DNA of 6,625 bases, taken from positions 1 through 6,625 of the forward strand of contig JANRAT010000125.1 in assembly GCA_030727885.1 (NCBI GenBank), written 5' to 3'. The notes under the pieces are model-generated. The model did not search any database. It saw only the letters and a program-made list of their open reading frames with translations, and was not told the DNA's origin. The stretch comes from Rhodospirillales bacterium (GTDB taxonomy: Bacteria > Pseudomonadota > Alphaproteobacteria > Rhodospirillales > Casp-alpha2). A program made the position numbers and the translations under genes. Numbering within the stretch: the first letter of the stretch is position 1; each line of letters opens with the position of its first letter. Positions 1 to 6,625 of the stretch are shown piece by piece.

Positions 1-403
1 CATGAAAACCGGTCACACATTCAAGGGCTATCTGCCGGGTGGGCCGTCCGGCGGTATCCTGCCGGCGTCGATGGGCAATCTGCCGCTCGACTTCGGGCAG
101 CTCGAAAAGCATGGCTCGTTCGTCGGCTCGCACGCCGTGGTGATTCTGTCCGACAAGGATCATATGCGCGATGTCTCGGTCAACCTGCTGAAGTTCTTCG
201 AAGACGAAAGCTGCGGCCAGTGTACGCCATGCCGTGTCGGCTGCGAGAAGGCCGTCAAACTGATGAACGCGAAAAAGTGGGATACCAAACTTTTGGGTGA
301 ACTGTCTTCAGCCATGACGGACGCGTCGATCTGCGGTCTCGGGCAGGCTGCGCCCAATCCCATCCGCTCTGTGATCAAATACTTCAAGAAGGACATTTCG
401 TAA
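1..403 (+). CDS. fdsB: NAD-dependent formate dehydrogenase, beta (NuoF-like, FMN/NADH-binding) subunit, 3' part only
   Basis: This is the C-terminal end of a NuoF/FdsB-type flavoprotein subunit, which carries FMN, the NAD+ site and one 4Fe-4S cluster and passes electrons from the alpha subunit to NAD+. About 133 residues are visible. The gene runs off the left edge, so the ATG at position 2 is an internal Met in a Gly-rich stretch (LPGGPSGGIL) typical of this family, not a start. The cluster motif ESCGQCTPCR is clear: Cys codons begin at 212, 221 and 230, and the fourth ligand lies in SICGLGQ (Cys codon at 332). The protein ends soon after that Cys, as expected for the end of the NuoF cluster domain. 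The stop overlaps the alpha-subunit start by one base, so the two are surely co-transcribed and translationally coupled. Whether an N-terminal NuoE-like domain is fused on, as in some formate dehydrogenases, cannot be seen. NuoF of complex I or HoxF of a hydrogenase is ruled out by the adjoining formate dehydrogenase gene. Confidence 0.93.
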   Translation, partial: MKTGHTFKGYLPGGPSGGILPASMGNLPLDFGQLEKHGSFVGSHAVVILSDKDHMRDVSVNLLKFFEDESCGQCTPCRVGCEKAVKLMNAKKWDTKLLGELSSAMTDASICGLGQAAPNPIRSVIKYFKKDIS

Positions 404-3165
404 TGTCAGATAAAATCACCTTCACCCTCGACGGCCAGCAAGTAACGGCCGAGCCCGGCGAAACCATCTGGCAGGTCGCCAAGCGTCAGGGCACGACCAT
501 CCCGCATCTCTGCTGGAAGGATGCGCCCGGCTATCGGGCTGACGGCAACTGCCGCGCCTGCATGGTCGAGATCGAAGGCGAGCGGGTGCTGGCGGCGTCG
601 TGTGTGCGCAAACCGGGCGAGGGGATGAAAGTCATCACCCAGTCCGAGCGCGCCGTGAAGTCCCGGAAAATGGTGATCGAACTGCTGCTCGCCGATCAGC
701 CGAAAACCAAGGATGCGCACGACAGCGAATCCGCGTTTATCAGCTGGACCAAGGCCATGAACGTCAAGACGTCACGGTTCCCGAAAGGCAACCGCCCGAA
801 GGCGGATATTTCGCATTCGGCGATGGCGGTCAATCTGGATGCCTGCATCCACTGTAATCTGTGCGTGCGGGCGTGCCGCGAAGTGCAGGTCAATGACGTC
901 ATCGGCATGGCCTCGCGGGGTCATAATGCCAAGATCGTCTTCGACTTCGATGATCCGATGGGACAATCCACCTGCGTTGCTTGCGGTGAATGCGTGCAGG
1001 CGTGCCCGACCGGCGCGCTGATGCCGAAAACCATTATCGACGACAAGGGACGGGGTGGCCGGGTTGCTGATCGTGAAGTTCAGTCCGTATGCCCATACTG
1101 CGGTGTCGGCTGTCAGATCACATACAAAATCAAGAAGAACAAAAAGACCGGGCGCGACGAGATCGCCTGGGTTGAAGGCGCCGATGGTCGCGCCAACCAA
1201 AACCGTCTGTGTGTCAAAGGACGCTTCGGCTTTGATTATATCACCAGCCCGGAACGCCTGACCAAGCCGCTGATCCGCATCCCCGGCAAGCCCAAGGGGA
1301 TCAACATGGATCCGGCCAAGCCGCTGACGCATTTCCGTGAAGCAAGCTGGGAAGAAGCCCTGGACGTGGCCGCAAAAGGCCTCAAAGCCATCCATGCCAA
1401 AAAGGGGCCGAGCGGTCTTGCCGGTTTCGGTTCCGCCAAGTGCTCCAACGAAGAGGCCTATCTGTTCCAGAAACTGATCCGCACCGGCTTTGGCACCAAC
1501 AACGTTGACCATTGCACGCGGCTTTGTCATGCGTCGTCGGTGGCGGCCCTGATGGAATGCATCGGCTCCGGTGCGGTGACGGCACCGTTCACGGCGGTCA
1601 AGGATTCAGATGTGATCATCGTCATCGGCGCCAACCCGATTGAAAACCATCCGGTTGCGGCGACGTATTTCAAACAGGCCGTCAAACGCGGGGCCGAACT
1701 GATCGTCATGGACCCGCGCGGTCAGGCCCTGAAGCGTCATGCCACGCATATGCTGCAGTTCAAATCGAGCTCCGATGTCGCCATGCTGAACGCCATCATG
1801 CATGTGATCATCGAGGAAGATCTCTACGACAAGCAATACATCCAGTCGCACACCGAGGGCTTCCAGAACATCAAGAAGCACCTGAAGGATTTCTCGCCCG
1901 AGAAAATGGAAGCCATTTGCGGGATCAGTGCAGCAGAGCTGCGCACCGTTGCCCGCAAGTACGCAACCGCCGGCCGCTCGATCATCTTCTGGGGCATGGG
2001 CGTGTCGCAAAGCACGCACGGCACCGACAATGCGCGCTGCCTGATTTCACTGGCGCTGATGACCGGCCATACCGGCCGTCCGGGCACCGGACTGCATCCG
2101 CTGCGGGGCCAGAACAACGTGCAGGGCGCTTCTGATGCCGGGCTGATCCCGATGGTGTTCCCGGACTACATGAAGGTTGGCACGGACTCCATCCGTGCCC
2201 GCTTCGAAGACCTGTGGGGGGCGACACTTGATCCCAACCCGGGTCTGACCGTTGTCGAGATCATCAATGCCATCCATGCCGACCAGATCGCCGGCATGTA
2301 CATCATGGGTGAAAATCCGGCGATGTCCGATCCCGACGCCAATCACGCCCGCGATGCGCTGGCCAAGCTCGAGCATCTGGTGGTGCAGGATATCTTCCTG
2401 ACCGAAACGGCGATGTTCGCAGACGTTGTGCTGCCGGCAACCGCGTGGGCGGAAAAAGACGGTACGGTGTCGAACACCAATCGTCAGGTGCAGATGGGCC
2501 GCAAAGCCGTCGATGCGCCGGGCGAAGCCAAGGCGGACTGGTGGATTACGGCACAGATCGCCAAGGGCATGGGCCTCAACTGGACATACCAGACCCCGGC
2601 CGATGTGTTCGCCGAAATGAAGCTGGCGATGCCGTCCCTGAACAACATTACGTGGGACCGGCTTGAAGCCGAAAACTCGGTTACCTATCCATGCCCGGCA
2701 CCGGATCATCCCGGTCAGGACATTGTCTTTGCGGACAAGTTTGCGACCGATGACGGTCTTGGCAAGTTTGTTGCGGCCAAAGTCCAGTCCGGCAACGAGC
2801 TGCCGGACAAGCAGTTCCCGTACATCCTGATAACCGGTCGTCAGCTTGAGCATTGGCACACCGGTGCCATGACCCGTCGCTCGTATGTGCTGGATCAGGT
2901 GCAGCCGACACCGACGGTGCAGATGAATACCGTCGATATCGCCAAGTTCGGCATTACACCGGGTGACAAGGTCAAGGTCTCGACCCGTCGCGGGCAGGTG
3001 GAAATCGCCGTGCGCGCCGACAATGCGGTTTCACCCGGAACGATCTTTATCCCGTTCGCCTATGTCGAGGCCGCAGCCAACGAACTGACCAATCCGCAGC
3101 TTGATCCGATCGGGAAAATCCCCGAGTTCAAGTTCTGTGCCGCAAAGGTTGAGCCGCTGCATTAG
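403..3165 (+). CDS. fdsA: NAD-dependent formate dehydrogenase, alpha (catalytic, Mo/W-bis-MGD) subunit
   Basis: Catalytic subunit of a soluble, cytoplasmic formate dehydrogenase that oxidises formate to CO2 at a bis-MGD molybdenum or tungsten centre. Domains in order: NuoG-like 2Fe-2S ferredoxin (Cys37, 50, 53, 67); two 4Fe-4S clusters (Cys148/151/154/158 and Cys191/194/197/201); a 4Fe-4S site opening the molybdopterin oxidoreductase domain (Cys230/233/237/270); the catalytic body; and a C-terminal dinucleotide-binding domain from about residue 815. The metal ligand is Cys375, not selenocysteine, in DHCTRLCHASS, followed by His376. Arg568 in HPLRGQNN fits the second catalytic residue; the 193-residue spacing equals that of U140 and R333 in E. 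coli FdhF. The His/Cys cluster motif usual after the ferredoxin in NuoG and classical FdsA has no Cys here (residues 91-115). At 920 residues it is a little shorter than R. capsulatus FdsA (about 958). AAGGA at 389-393, nine bases before the ATG, supports the start. The symbol is by analogy; fdhA or fdwA may be used for this subtype. Confidence 0.96.
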   Translation: MSDKITFTLDGQQVTAEPGETIWQVAKRQGTTIPHLCWKDAPGYRADGNCRACMVEIEGERVLAASCVRKPGEGMKVITQSERAVKSRKMVIELLLADQPKTKDAHDSESAFISWTKAMNVKTSRFPKGNRPKADISHSAMAVNLDACIHCNLCVRACREVQVNDVIGMASRGHNAKIVFDFDDPMGQSTCVACGECVQACPTGALMPKTIIDDKGRGGRVADREVQSVCPYCGVGCQITYKIKKNKKTGRDEIAWVEGADGRANQNRLCVKGRFGFDYITSPERLTKPLIRIPGKPKGINMDPAKPLTHFREASWEEALDVAAKGLKAIHAKKGPSGLAGFGSAKCSNEEAYLFQKLIRTGFGTNNVDHCTRLCHASSVAALMECIGSGAVTAPFTAVKDSDVIIVIGANPIENHPVAATYFKQAVKRGAELIVMDPRGQALKRHATHMLQFKSSSDVAMLNAIMHVIIEEDLYDKQYIQSHTEGFQNIKKHLKDFSPEKMEAICGISAAELRTVARKYATAGRSIIFWGMGVSQSTHGTDNARCLISLALMTGHTGRPGTGLHPLRGQNNVQGASDAGLIPMVFPDYMKVGTDSIRARFEDLWGATLDPNPGLTVVEIINAIHADQIAGMYIMGENPAMSDPDANHARDALAKLEHLVVQDIFLTETAMFADVVLPATAWAEKDGTVSNTNRQVQMGRKAVDAPGEAKADWWITAQIAKGMGLNWTYQTPADVFAEMKLAMPSLNNITWDRLEAENSVTYPCPAPDHPGQDIVFADKFATDDGLGKFVAAKVQSGNELPDKQFPYILITGRQLEHWHTGAMTRRSYVLDQVQPTPTVQMNTVDIAKFGITPGDKVKVSTRRGQVEIAVRADNAVSPGTIFIPFAYVEAAANELTNPQLDPIGKIPEFKFCAAKVEPLH

Positions 3166-3171
3166 GATTGC

Positions 3172-3200
3172 GGGTCTGCACTTGCTGAATGCCTAGACCC
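3172..3200. repeat. short inverted repeat after the fdsA stop
   Basis: GGGTCT (3172-3177) and AGACCC (3195-3200) are perfect 6-base arms around a 17-base spacer, starting seven bases after the fdsA stop. The right arm shares its last three bases with the next, stronger hairpin, so the two cannot form together. It may be an outer part of the palindrome element that follows or chance. No T-run follows it, so it is not a convincing terminator alone. Confidence 0.35.
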
Positions 3201-3278
3201 TGAACTTGATTCAGGGACCATGCGTGAGCACGCAACAACCATGCTTGCGTTCGATGGATGCTGAATCAAGTTCAGCAT
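3198..3278. repeat. REP-like palindromic intergenic element with two mirrored hairpins
   Basis: An 81-base element lies between the convergent fdsA and P-II genes. The left hairpin has 7-base arms CCCTGAA/TTCAGGG around CTTGA (3198-3216). The right hairpin has 8-base arms ATGCTGAA/TTCAGCAT around TCAAG (3258-3278). The two are inverted copies: CTGAACTTGATTCAG (3200-3214) is the exact reverse complement of 3261-3275, so the segment can fold as two hairpins or as one long stem of 15 perfect pairs. Further inverted repeats fill the middle: CCAT/ATGG (3218-3221, 3254-3257), ACGCAA/TTGCGT (3230-3235, 3245-3250) and TGCGT/ACGCA (3221-3225, 3230-3234). Palindromes of this CCTGAA...TTCAGG style are, from memory, scattered between genes in many alphaproteobacteria, so a dispersed repeat family is likely. 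Copy number cannot be seen in one window. Confidence 0.8.
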
Positions 3279-3290
3279 GGCGGTGTTTTT
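3258..3290 (+). terminator. possible intrinsic terminator of the formate dehydrogenase operon
   Basis: The 8-bp hairpin at 3258-3278 (5-base loop) is followed, after GGCGGTG, by five T (3286-3290). This resembles a rho-independent terminator reading out of fdsA, but the stem is AT-rich in its upper half and the T-run starts seven bases after the stem, so efficiency is doubtful. Read in the other direction, out of the P-II gene, the hairpin has no T-run after it. The element may still act as a barrier between the two converging genes. Confidence 0.4.
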
Positions 3291-3314
3291 GCTGATACGC
3301 GTGCGGGCTTGTTT

Positions 3315-3897
<583 letters not shown>

Positions 3898-5544
3898 ATG
3901 CGTACAGGCGGTCAGATGGTTGTGGAGGCGCTCGTTGCCAATGGCATAGATCGGGTTTTCTGTGTTCCGGGCGAGAGCTATCTGGCGGTCCTTGATGCGC
4001 TTTACGATGTCTCCAATCAGATACAGGTGACGGTCTGCCGCCAGGAAGGCGGCGCCGCCAATATGGCGGAAGCCTACGGCAAGCTGACCGGCAAGCCCGG
4101 CGTGGTGCTGGTGACGCGCGGTCCGGGGGCGACCAATGCGTCGATCGGCGTGCATACCGGCTTTCAGGATTCAACACCGATGATCGTGCTGGTCGGCCAG
4201 GTCGCGCGCGATCAGGCAGACCGCGAAGCATTTCAGGAAATCGACTACCGGCGGATGTTCGGGCAGATGGCGAAATGGGTCGCCGAGATCGAGGATGCCT
4301 CGCGCGTTCCCGAATACATGAGCCGCGCTTTCCAGACGGCGCTTGCCGGACGGCCCGGCCCGGTCGTCCTCGCGCTGCCGGAAGACATGCTGTCGGGTTC
4401 GGTGGAAGCGCCCGATACCCGTCCGGTGACAATTGCCAGACCCGGCGTTGCGCAAGCCGATATCGAAAAATTCCGTGCCCGGCTGGCCAAGGGCAAGCGG
4501 CCGCTGCTGATGGTCGGCGGTGGTGGCTGGACCCCTGCGGCGACGAAAGCCCTGACGCGCTTTGCCGAAGCCAACGATCTGCCGGTGTCGTGCGCCTTCC
4601 GCCGTCAGGATTGCTTCGACAACCTGCACCCGCTGTATGCCGGCCACGTCGGCATCGGCGCCGACCCGAAGTTGCTGGAGCGGGTCAAGACCGCCGATCC
4701 GCTGATCGTCATCGGTCCGCGGCTTGGGGAGATGACCACCGGTGGCTATGAGCTGATCAAGCCGCCGCATCCGGCGCAACCTTTGATCCATGTGCATCCG
4801 TCGGGCGAAGAGCTCAACCGCGTCTATGCCGCCGAGCTGCCGATCCAGGCCGACGTGACGCAATTCCTTGAAGCCTGCGCCGATATGCCGCCGCTCGACA
4901 GTTCGGCATGGGCGAAAGATGCCAAAGCGGCCCATGCCGACTATATGGCCTTCACGACGCCGATGAAATCGAGCAGTGCCGTCGATATGGGAGCCATCAT
5001 GTCGACGATCCGGGAATCCCTGCCTGAGAACGCGATCATCACCAACGGCGCCGGCAACTATGCGATCTGGGTGCATCGCTATTTCCGTTATCGTCAGCCG
5101 GGCACGCAACTGGCACCGACCTCGGGGGCGATGGGCTATGGCGTGCCGGCAGCGGTTGCCGCCAAGCTGCAACACCCGGATCGGGTCGTTGTCGCATTCG
5201 CCGGGGACGGCTGTTTTCAGATGAACTGCCAGGAGCTCGGCACCGCCATGCAATACGGCGCCAAGGTCCTGTTCATTGTCGTCAACAATTCGATGTACGG
5301 CACCATCCGCATGCATCAGGAACGCCGCTACCCGGACCGGATTTCCGGCACCGATATCATCAATCCGGATTTTCCGGCGCTGTGTGAATCCTACGGCGGC
5401 AAGGGCTTTCTGGTGACCCGTACCGAAGACTTCAAGGGTGCTCTTGATGCGGCGCTGAAGGGCGACCGGATGGCGCTGATCGAAATCCGCGTTGATCCCG
5501 AAGACATCGCACCCGGCCGCCGTCTCAGCGAACTGCATGCGTGA
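3898..5544 (+). CDS. acetolactate synthase-like thiamine diphosphate-dependent enzyme, substrate unknown
   Basis: A 548-residue member of the acetolactate synthase/pyruvate oxidase/benzoylformate decarboxylase superfamily, cytoplasmic by sequence (no signal or membrane segment). The N-terminal PYR domain (about 1-170) has the ThDP-activating Glu50 in CRQEGGAANMAEAYGK and the family stretch TRGPGATNA. A central domain (about 190-325) follows. The C-terminal PP domain (about 360-535) has the ThDP/Mg2+ motif, GDG at 436-438 to NN at 463-464. It differs from biosynthetic IlvB/IlvG: it is shorter, no ilvH/ilvN small subunit follows, the usual GQHQMW-like segment reads GAGNYAIW, and the Trp that favours 2-oxobutyrate in acetohydroxyacid synthase (N-x3-G-M-V-x-Q-W-Q) is replaced by His473 (NNSMYGTIRMHQ). 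The N-terminus MRTGGQMVVEALVANG is normal for the family and GGAGG lies ten bases upstream. The next gene starts at or just beyond its stop, so the two are probably an operon. The substrate is probably a 2-oxo acid, but the reaction is open. Confidence 0.9.
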   Translation: MRTGGQMVVEALVANGIDRVFCVPGESYLAVLDALYDVSNQIQVTVCRQEGGAANMAEAYGKLTGKPGVVLVTRGPGATNASIGVHTGFQDSTPMIVLVGQVARDQADREAFQEIDYRRMFGQMAKWVAEIEDASRVPEYMSRAFQTALAGRPGPVVLALPEDMLSGSVEAPDTRPVTIARPGVAQADIEKFRARLAKGKRPLLMVGGGGWTPAATKALTRFAEANDLPVSCAFRRQDCFDNLHPLYAGHVGIGADPKLLERVKTADPLIVIGPRLGEMTTGGYELIKPPHPAQPLIHVHPSGEELNRVYAAELPIQADVTQFLEACADMPPLDSSAWAKDAKAAHADYMAFTTPMKSSSAVDMGAIMSTIRESLPENAIITNGAGNYAIWVHRYFRYRQPGTQLAPTSGAMGYGVPAAVAAKLQHPDRVVVAFAGDGCFQMNCQELGTAMQYGAKVLFIVVNNSMYGTIRMHQERRYPDRISGTDIINPDFPALCESYGGKGFLVTRTEDFKGALDAALKGDRMALIEIRVDPEDIAPGRRLSELHA

Positions 5545-5551
5545 GATGAGT

Positions 5552-5983
5552 ATGAAACCACTCTCCAGAAGATCTGACCGCGAATTGATCCTGTTTGCCA
5601 ACGAGGCGTTCTACAGCGCCTTTGCGACCGGTGATCTGGATGCCATGGAAAAGGTCTGGTCGACATCCGCACCCTGCGTCTGCCTGCATCCCGGCGTTAC
5701 GCCGCTCTATGGCCGTGACGAGGTCATGGACAGCTGGGAGCATATCCTGACCGACCCGGCGGTCTCGGACATCATCGCGCACTCACCGCATGTCATCGAA
5801 CTGGGCGACTTTGCTTTTGTCATCTGCTACGAGACGCTGAGCGGCGGCAGCCTGGTAGCGACCAACGGTTTTGTGCGCGAAGAGGGGCTGTGGCGGATGG
5901 TGTCGCATCAGGCGGGACCGTGTCAGGATGCCCCGGCACCGGACGAAGACGAAGAAGAAGACACCGAGCCCCGGCTGCACTAA
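5552..5983 (+). CDS. NTF2-like (SnoaL/DUF4440-type) small protein
   Basis: About 143 residues with the look of an NTF2-like cone fold: an N-terminal helix ILFANEAFYSAFATGDLDAMEKVW, a Pro/Cys/His stretch (APCVCLHPGVTPLYGRDEV, about 40-58), then alternating strands ending in FVREEGLWRMVSHQAGP. Such domains serve as small enzymes (isomerases, cyclases, dehydratases), partner subunits or ligand-binding proteins, so function cannot be read from the fold. The C-terminal tail is strikingly acidic (DEDEEEDTEP, 131-140). Three in-frame ATGs are possible: 5537 (overlapping the upstream stop by 8 bases), 5546 and 5552. I prefer 5552 because GTGAG at 5541-5545 gives a weak Shine-Dalgarno six bases away; the others lack one, though 5537 would allow coupled translation. 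Its tight position behind the ThDP enzyme suggests a shared role. Its stop overlaps the stop of the convergent gene. Confidence 0.82.
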   Translation: MKPLSRRSDRELILFANEAFYSAFATGDLDAMEKVWSTSAPCVCLHPGVTPLYGRDEVMDSWEHILTDPAVSDIIAHSPHVIELGDFAFVICYETLSGGSLVATNGFVREEGLWRMVSHQAGPCQDAPAPDEDEEEDTEPRLH

Positions 5984-6625
5984 GCCCCGAAATTGGCCCT
6001 GATCTGCGCGATGGCACTGGCCGCAAGCCGGGCTTCGGGCGGATCGGCGCGGCTGGTCAGCACGATCGGCACCTTGGCGCCGAGCACCACACCGGCGGCA
6101 AGGGCAGAGCGGAAATACACCAGCATCTTGAACAGCCCGTTGCCCATTTCGATGTTCGGCACAGCCAGGATATCGGCCTTGCCGGCAACCGGGCTTGTGA
6201 TCCCCTTGAGCTCGGCCGCATGCGGCGAGACCGCGTTATCGAAGCCGAACGGGCCGTCGACATCGGCGTCAGTGATTTCGCCGCCCCTGGCTCGATCGAC
6301 TATGCGTTTGGCCAGCACCGTCGACGGCATGCTTTCGATAACACTTTCCGAGCCGGACAGCATCGCGACTTTCGGCCGCGCATAGCCGAGCGCGTGGGCC
6401 AGATCGACGGCGTTCCTGACGATGTCCATCAGGGTCCGTTCGTCCGGTGCGACGTTGACCGCGCCATCGGTAATCATCAGCGCCTTTTCGGAATTCGGCA
6501 CCGTCATGTGGAATACGTGCGAAATGCGGCGTTCGGTTCTCAGTCCGGCACTGCGGGCGACGACGGCCCGCATGATGGTGTCGGTATGCAGCTGCCCCTT
6601 CATCAGGGCCTGCACTTCGTTGGCC
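5980..6625 (-). CDS. phosphate acetyl/butyryltransferase family protein (Pta/Ptb), C-terminal part
   Basis: About 214 C-terminal residues of a PTA_PTB-family enzyme, which moves an acyl group between CoA and phosphate (acyl-CoA + Pi to acyl phosphate + CoA). Recognisable segments, in order: ALMKGQLHTD, GLRTERRISHVF, ITDGAVNVAPD, VDGPFGFDNAVSPHAAELKG, SPVAGKADILAVPNIEMGN and LGAKVPIVLTSRAD. The reading frame stays open to the right edge (ANEV precedes the GTG at 6615) and family members have more protein here, so the gene is 5'-truncated by the window and that GTG is not a start. The missing part may be a short N-terminal half (phosphate butyryltransferase, about 300 residues) or include a MaoC-like hydratase domain, as in the bifunctional enoyl-CoA hydratase/phosphate acetyltransferase proteins common in this group; these cannot be told apart here. 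No acetate kinase gene follows it downstream: it is the last gene of its transcript, convergent with the NTF2-like gene. Confidence 0.92.
   Translation of the reverse strand, partial: ANEVQALMKGQLHTDTIMRAVVARSAGLRTERRISHVFHMTVPNSEKALMITDGAVNVAPDERTLMDIVRNAVDLAHALGYARPKVAMLSGSESVIESMPSTVLAKRIVDRARGGEITDADVDGPFGFDNAVSPHAAELKGITSPVAGKADILAVPNIEMGNGLFKMLVYFRSALAAGVVLGAKVPIVLTSRADPPEARLAASAIAQIRANFGA

Noticed and set aside
1525..1527. Possible selenocysteine at the formate dehydrogenase active site
   Set aside because: The codon is TGT (Cys), in frame and conserved in context, so this is a Cys-type enzyme.
2047..2859. 270-codon open frame on the minus strand inside fdsA
   Set aside because: Same reason: an antisense shadow of a highly conserved catalytic domain.
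3898..5544. Oxalyl-CoA decarboxylase, which would tie the ThDP enzyme to formate dehydrogenase via formyl-CoA
   Set aside because: The N-terminal region and active-site segments read like acetolactate-synthase-type proteins, not like Oxc as I recall it, and no formyl-CoA transferase gene is nearby.
4171..5601. 476-codon open frame on the minus strand opposite the ThDP enzyme gene
   Set aside because: A shadow of GC-rich coding DNA: the translation is rich in Arg, His, Gly and Asp without domain logic, and the plus strand holds a complete conserved enzyme.

Overview
The window looks like chromosomal DNA of a GC-rich alphaproteobacterium, possibly a member of the Rhodospirillales or Rhizobiales. 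This rests on the style of the formate dehydrogenase, the P-II protein and the intergenic palindromes; no rRNA or other firm taxonomic marker is present. Codon use looks uniform. I see no tRNA, insertion sequence, phage gene or CRISPR array.

Layout. (1) Positions 1-3165, plus strand: the 3' end of a NuoF-like formate dehydrogenase beta subunit, then a complete alpha subunit of 920 residues. The two overlap by one base (TAATG) and belong to a cytoplasmic NAD+-linked, molybdenum- or tungsten-dependent formate dehydrogenase. The fdhD-like (fdsC) and fdsD genes found in classical fds operons do not follow. (2) Positions 3166-3314: a short convergent intergenic region almost filled by a palindrome-rich, REP-like element that may also end transcription. 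(3) Positions 3315-3653, minus strand: a complete P-II nitrogen-regulatory protein with no glnA or amtB beside it. (4) Positions 3654-3897: a 244-base divergent promoter region with an inverted repeat on the P-II side. (5) Positions 3898-5983, plus strand: a two-gene unit made of an acetolactate-synthase-like ThDP enzyme of unknown substrate and a small NTF2/SnoaL-like protein. (6) Positions 5980 to the right edge, minus strand: the C-terminal part of a phosphate acetyl/butyryltransferase-family protein, meeting the NTF2-like gene tail to tail with overlapping stop codons.

How the genes fit together. The formate dehydrogenase oxidises formate to CO2 and passes electrons through iron-sulfur clusters and FMN to NAD+. 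P-II senses 2-oxoglutarate and ATP/ADP and links nitrogen to carbon status. The ThDP enzyme probably works on a 2-oxo acid, and the phosphotransacetylase-like enzyme on acyl-CoA. All touch central C1/C2 carbon metabolism, but apart from the two formate dehydrogenase genes and the ThDP/NTF2 pair nothing shows that they form one pathway. I found no convincing new system. The points most worth checking are the missing His/Cys cluster site in the alpha subunit, the unassigned ThDP/NTF2 pair, the orphan P-II gene and the intergenic palindrome element.
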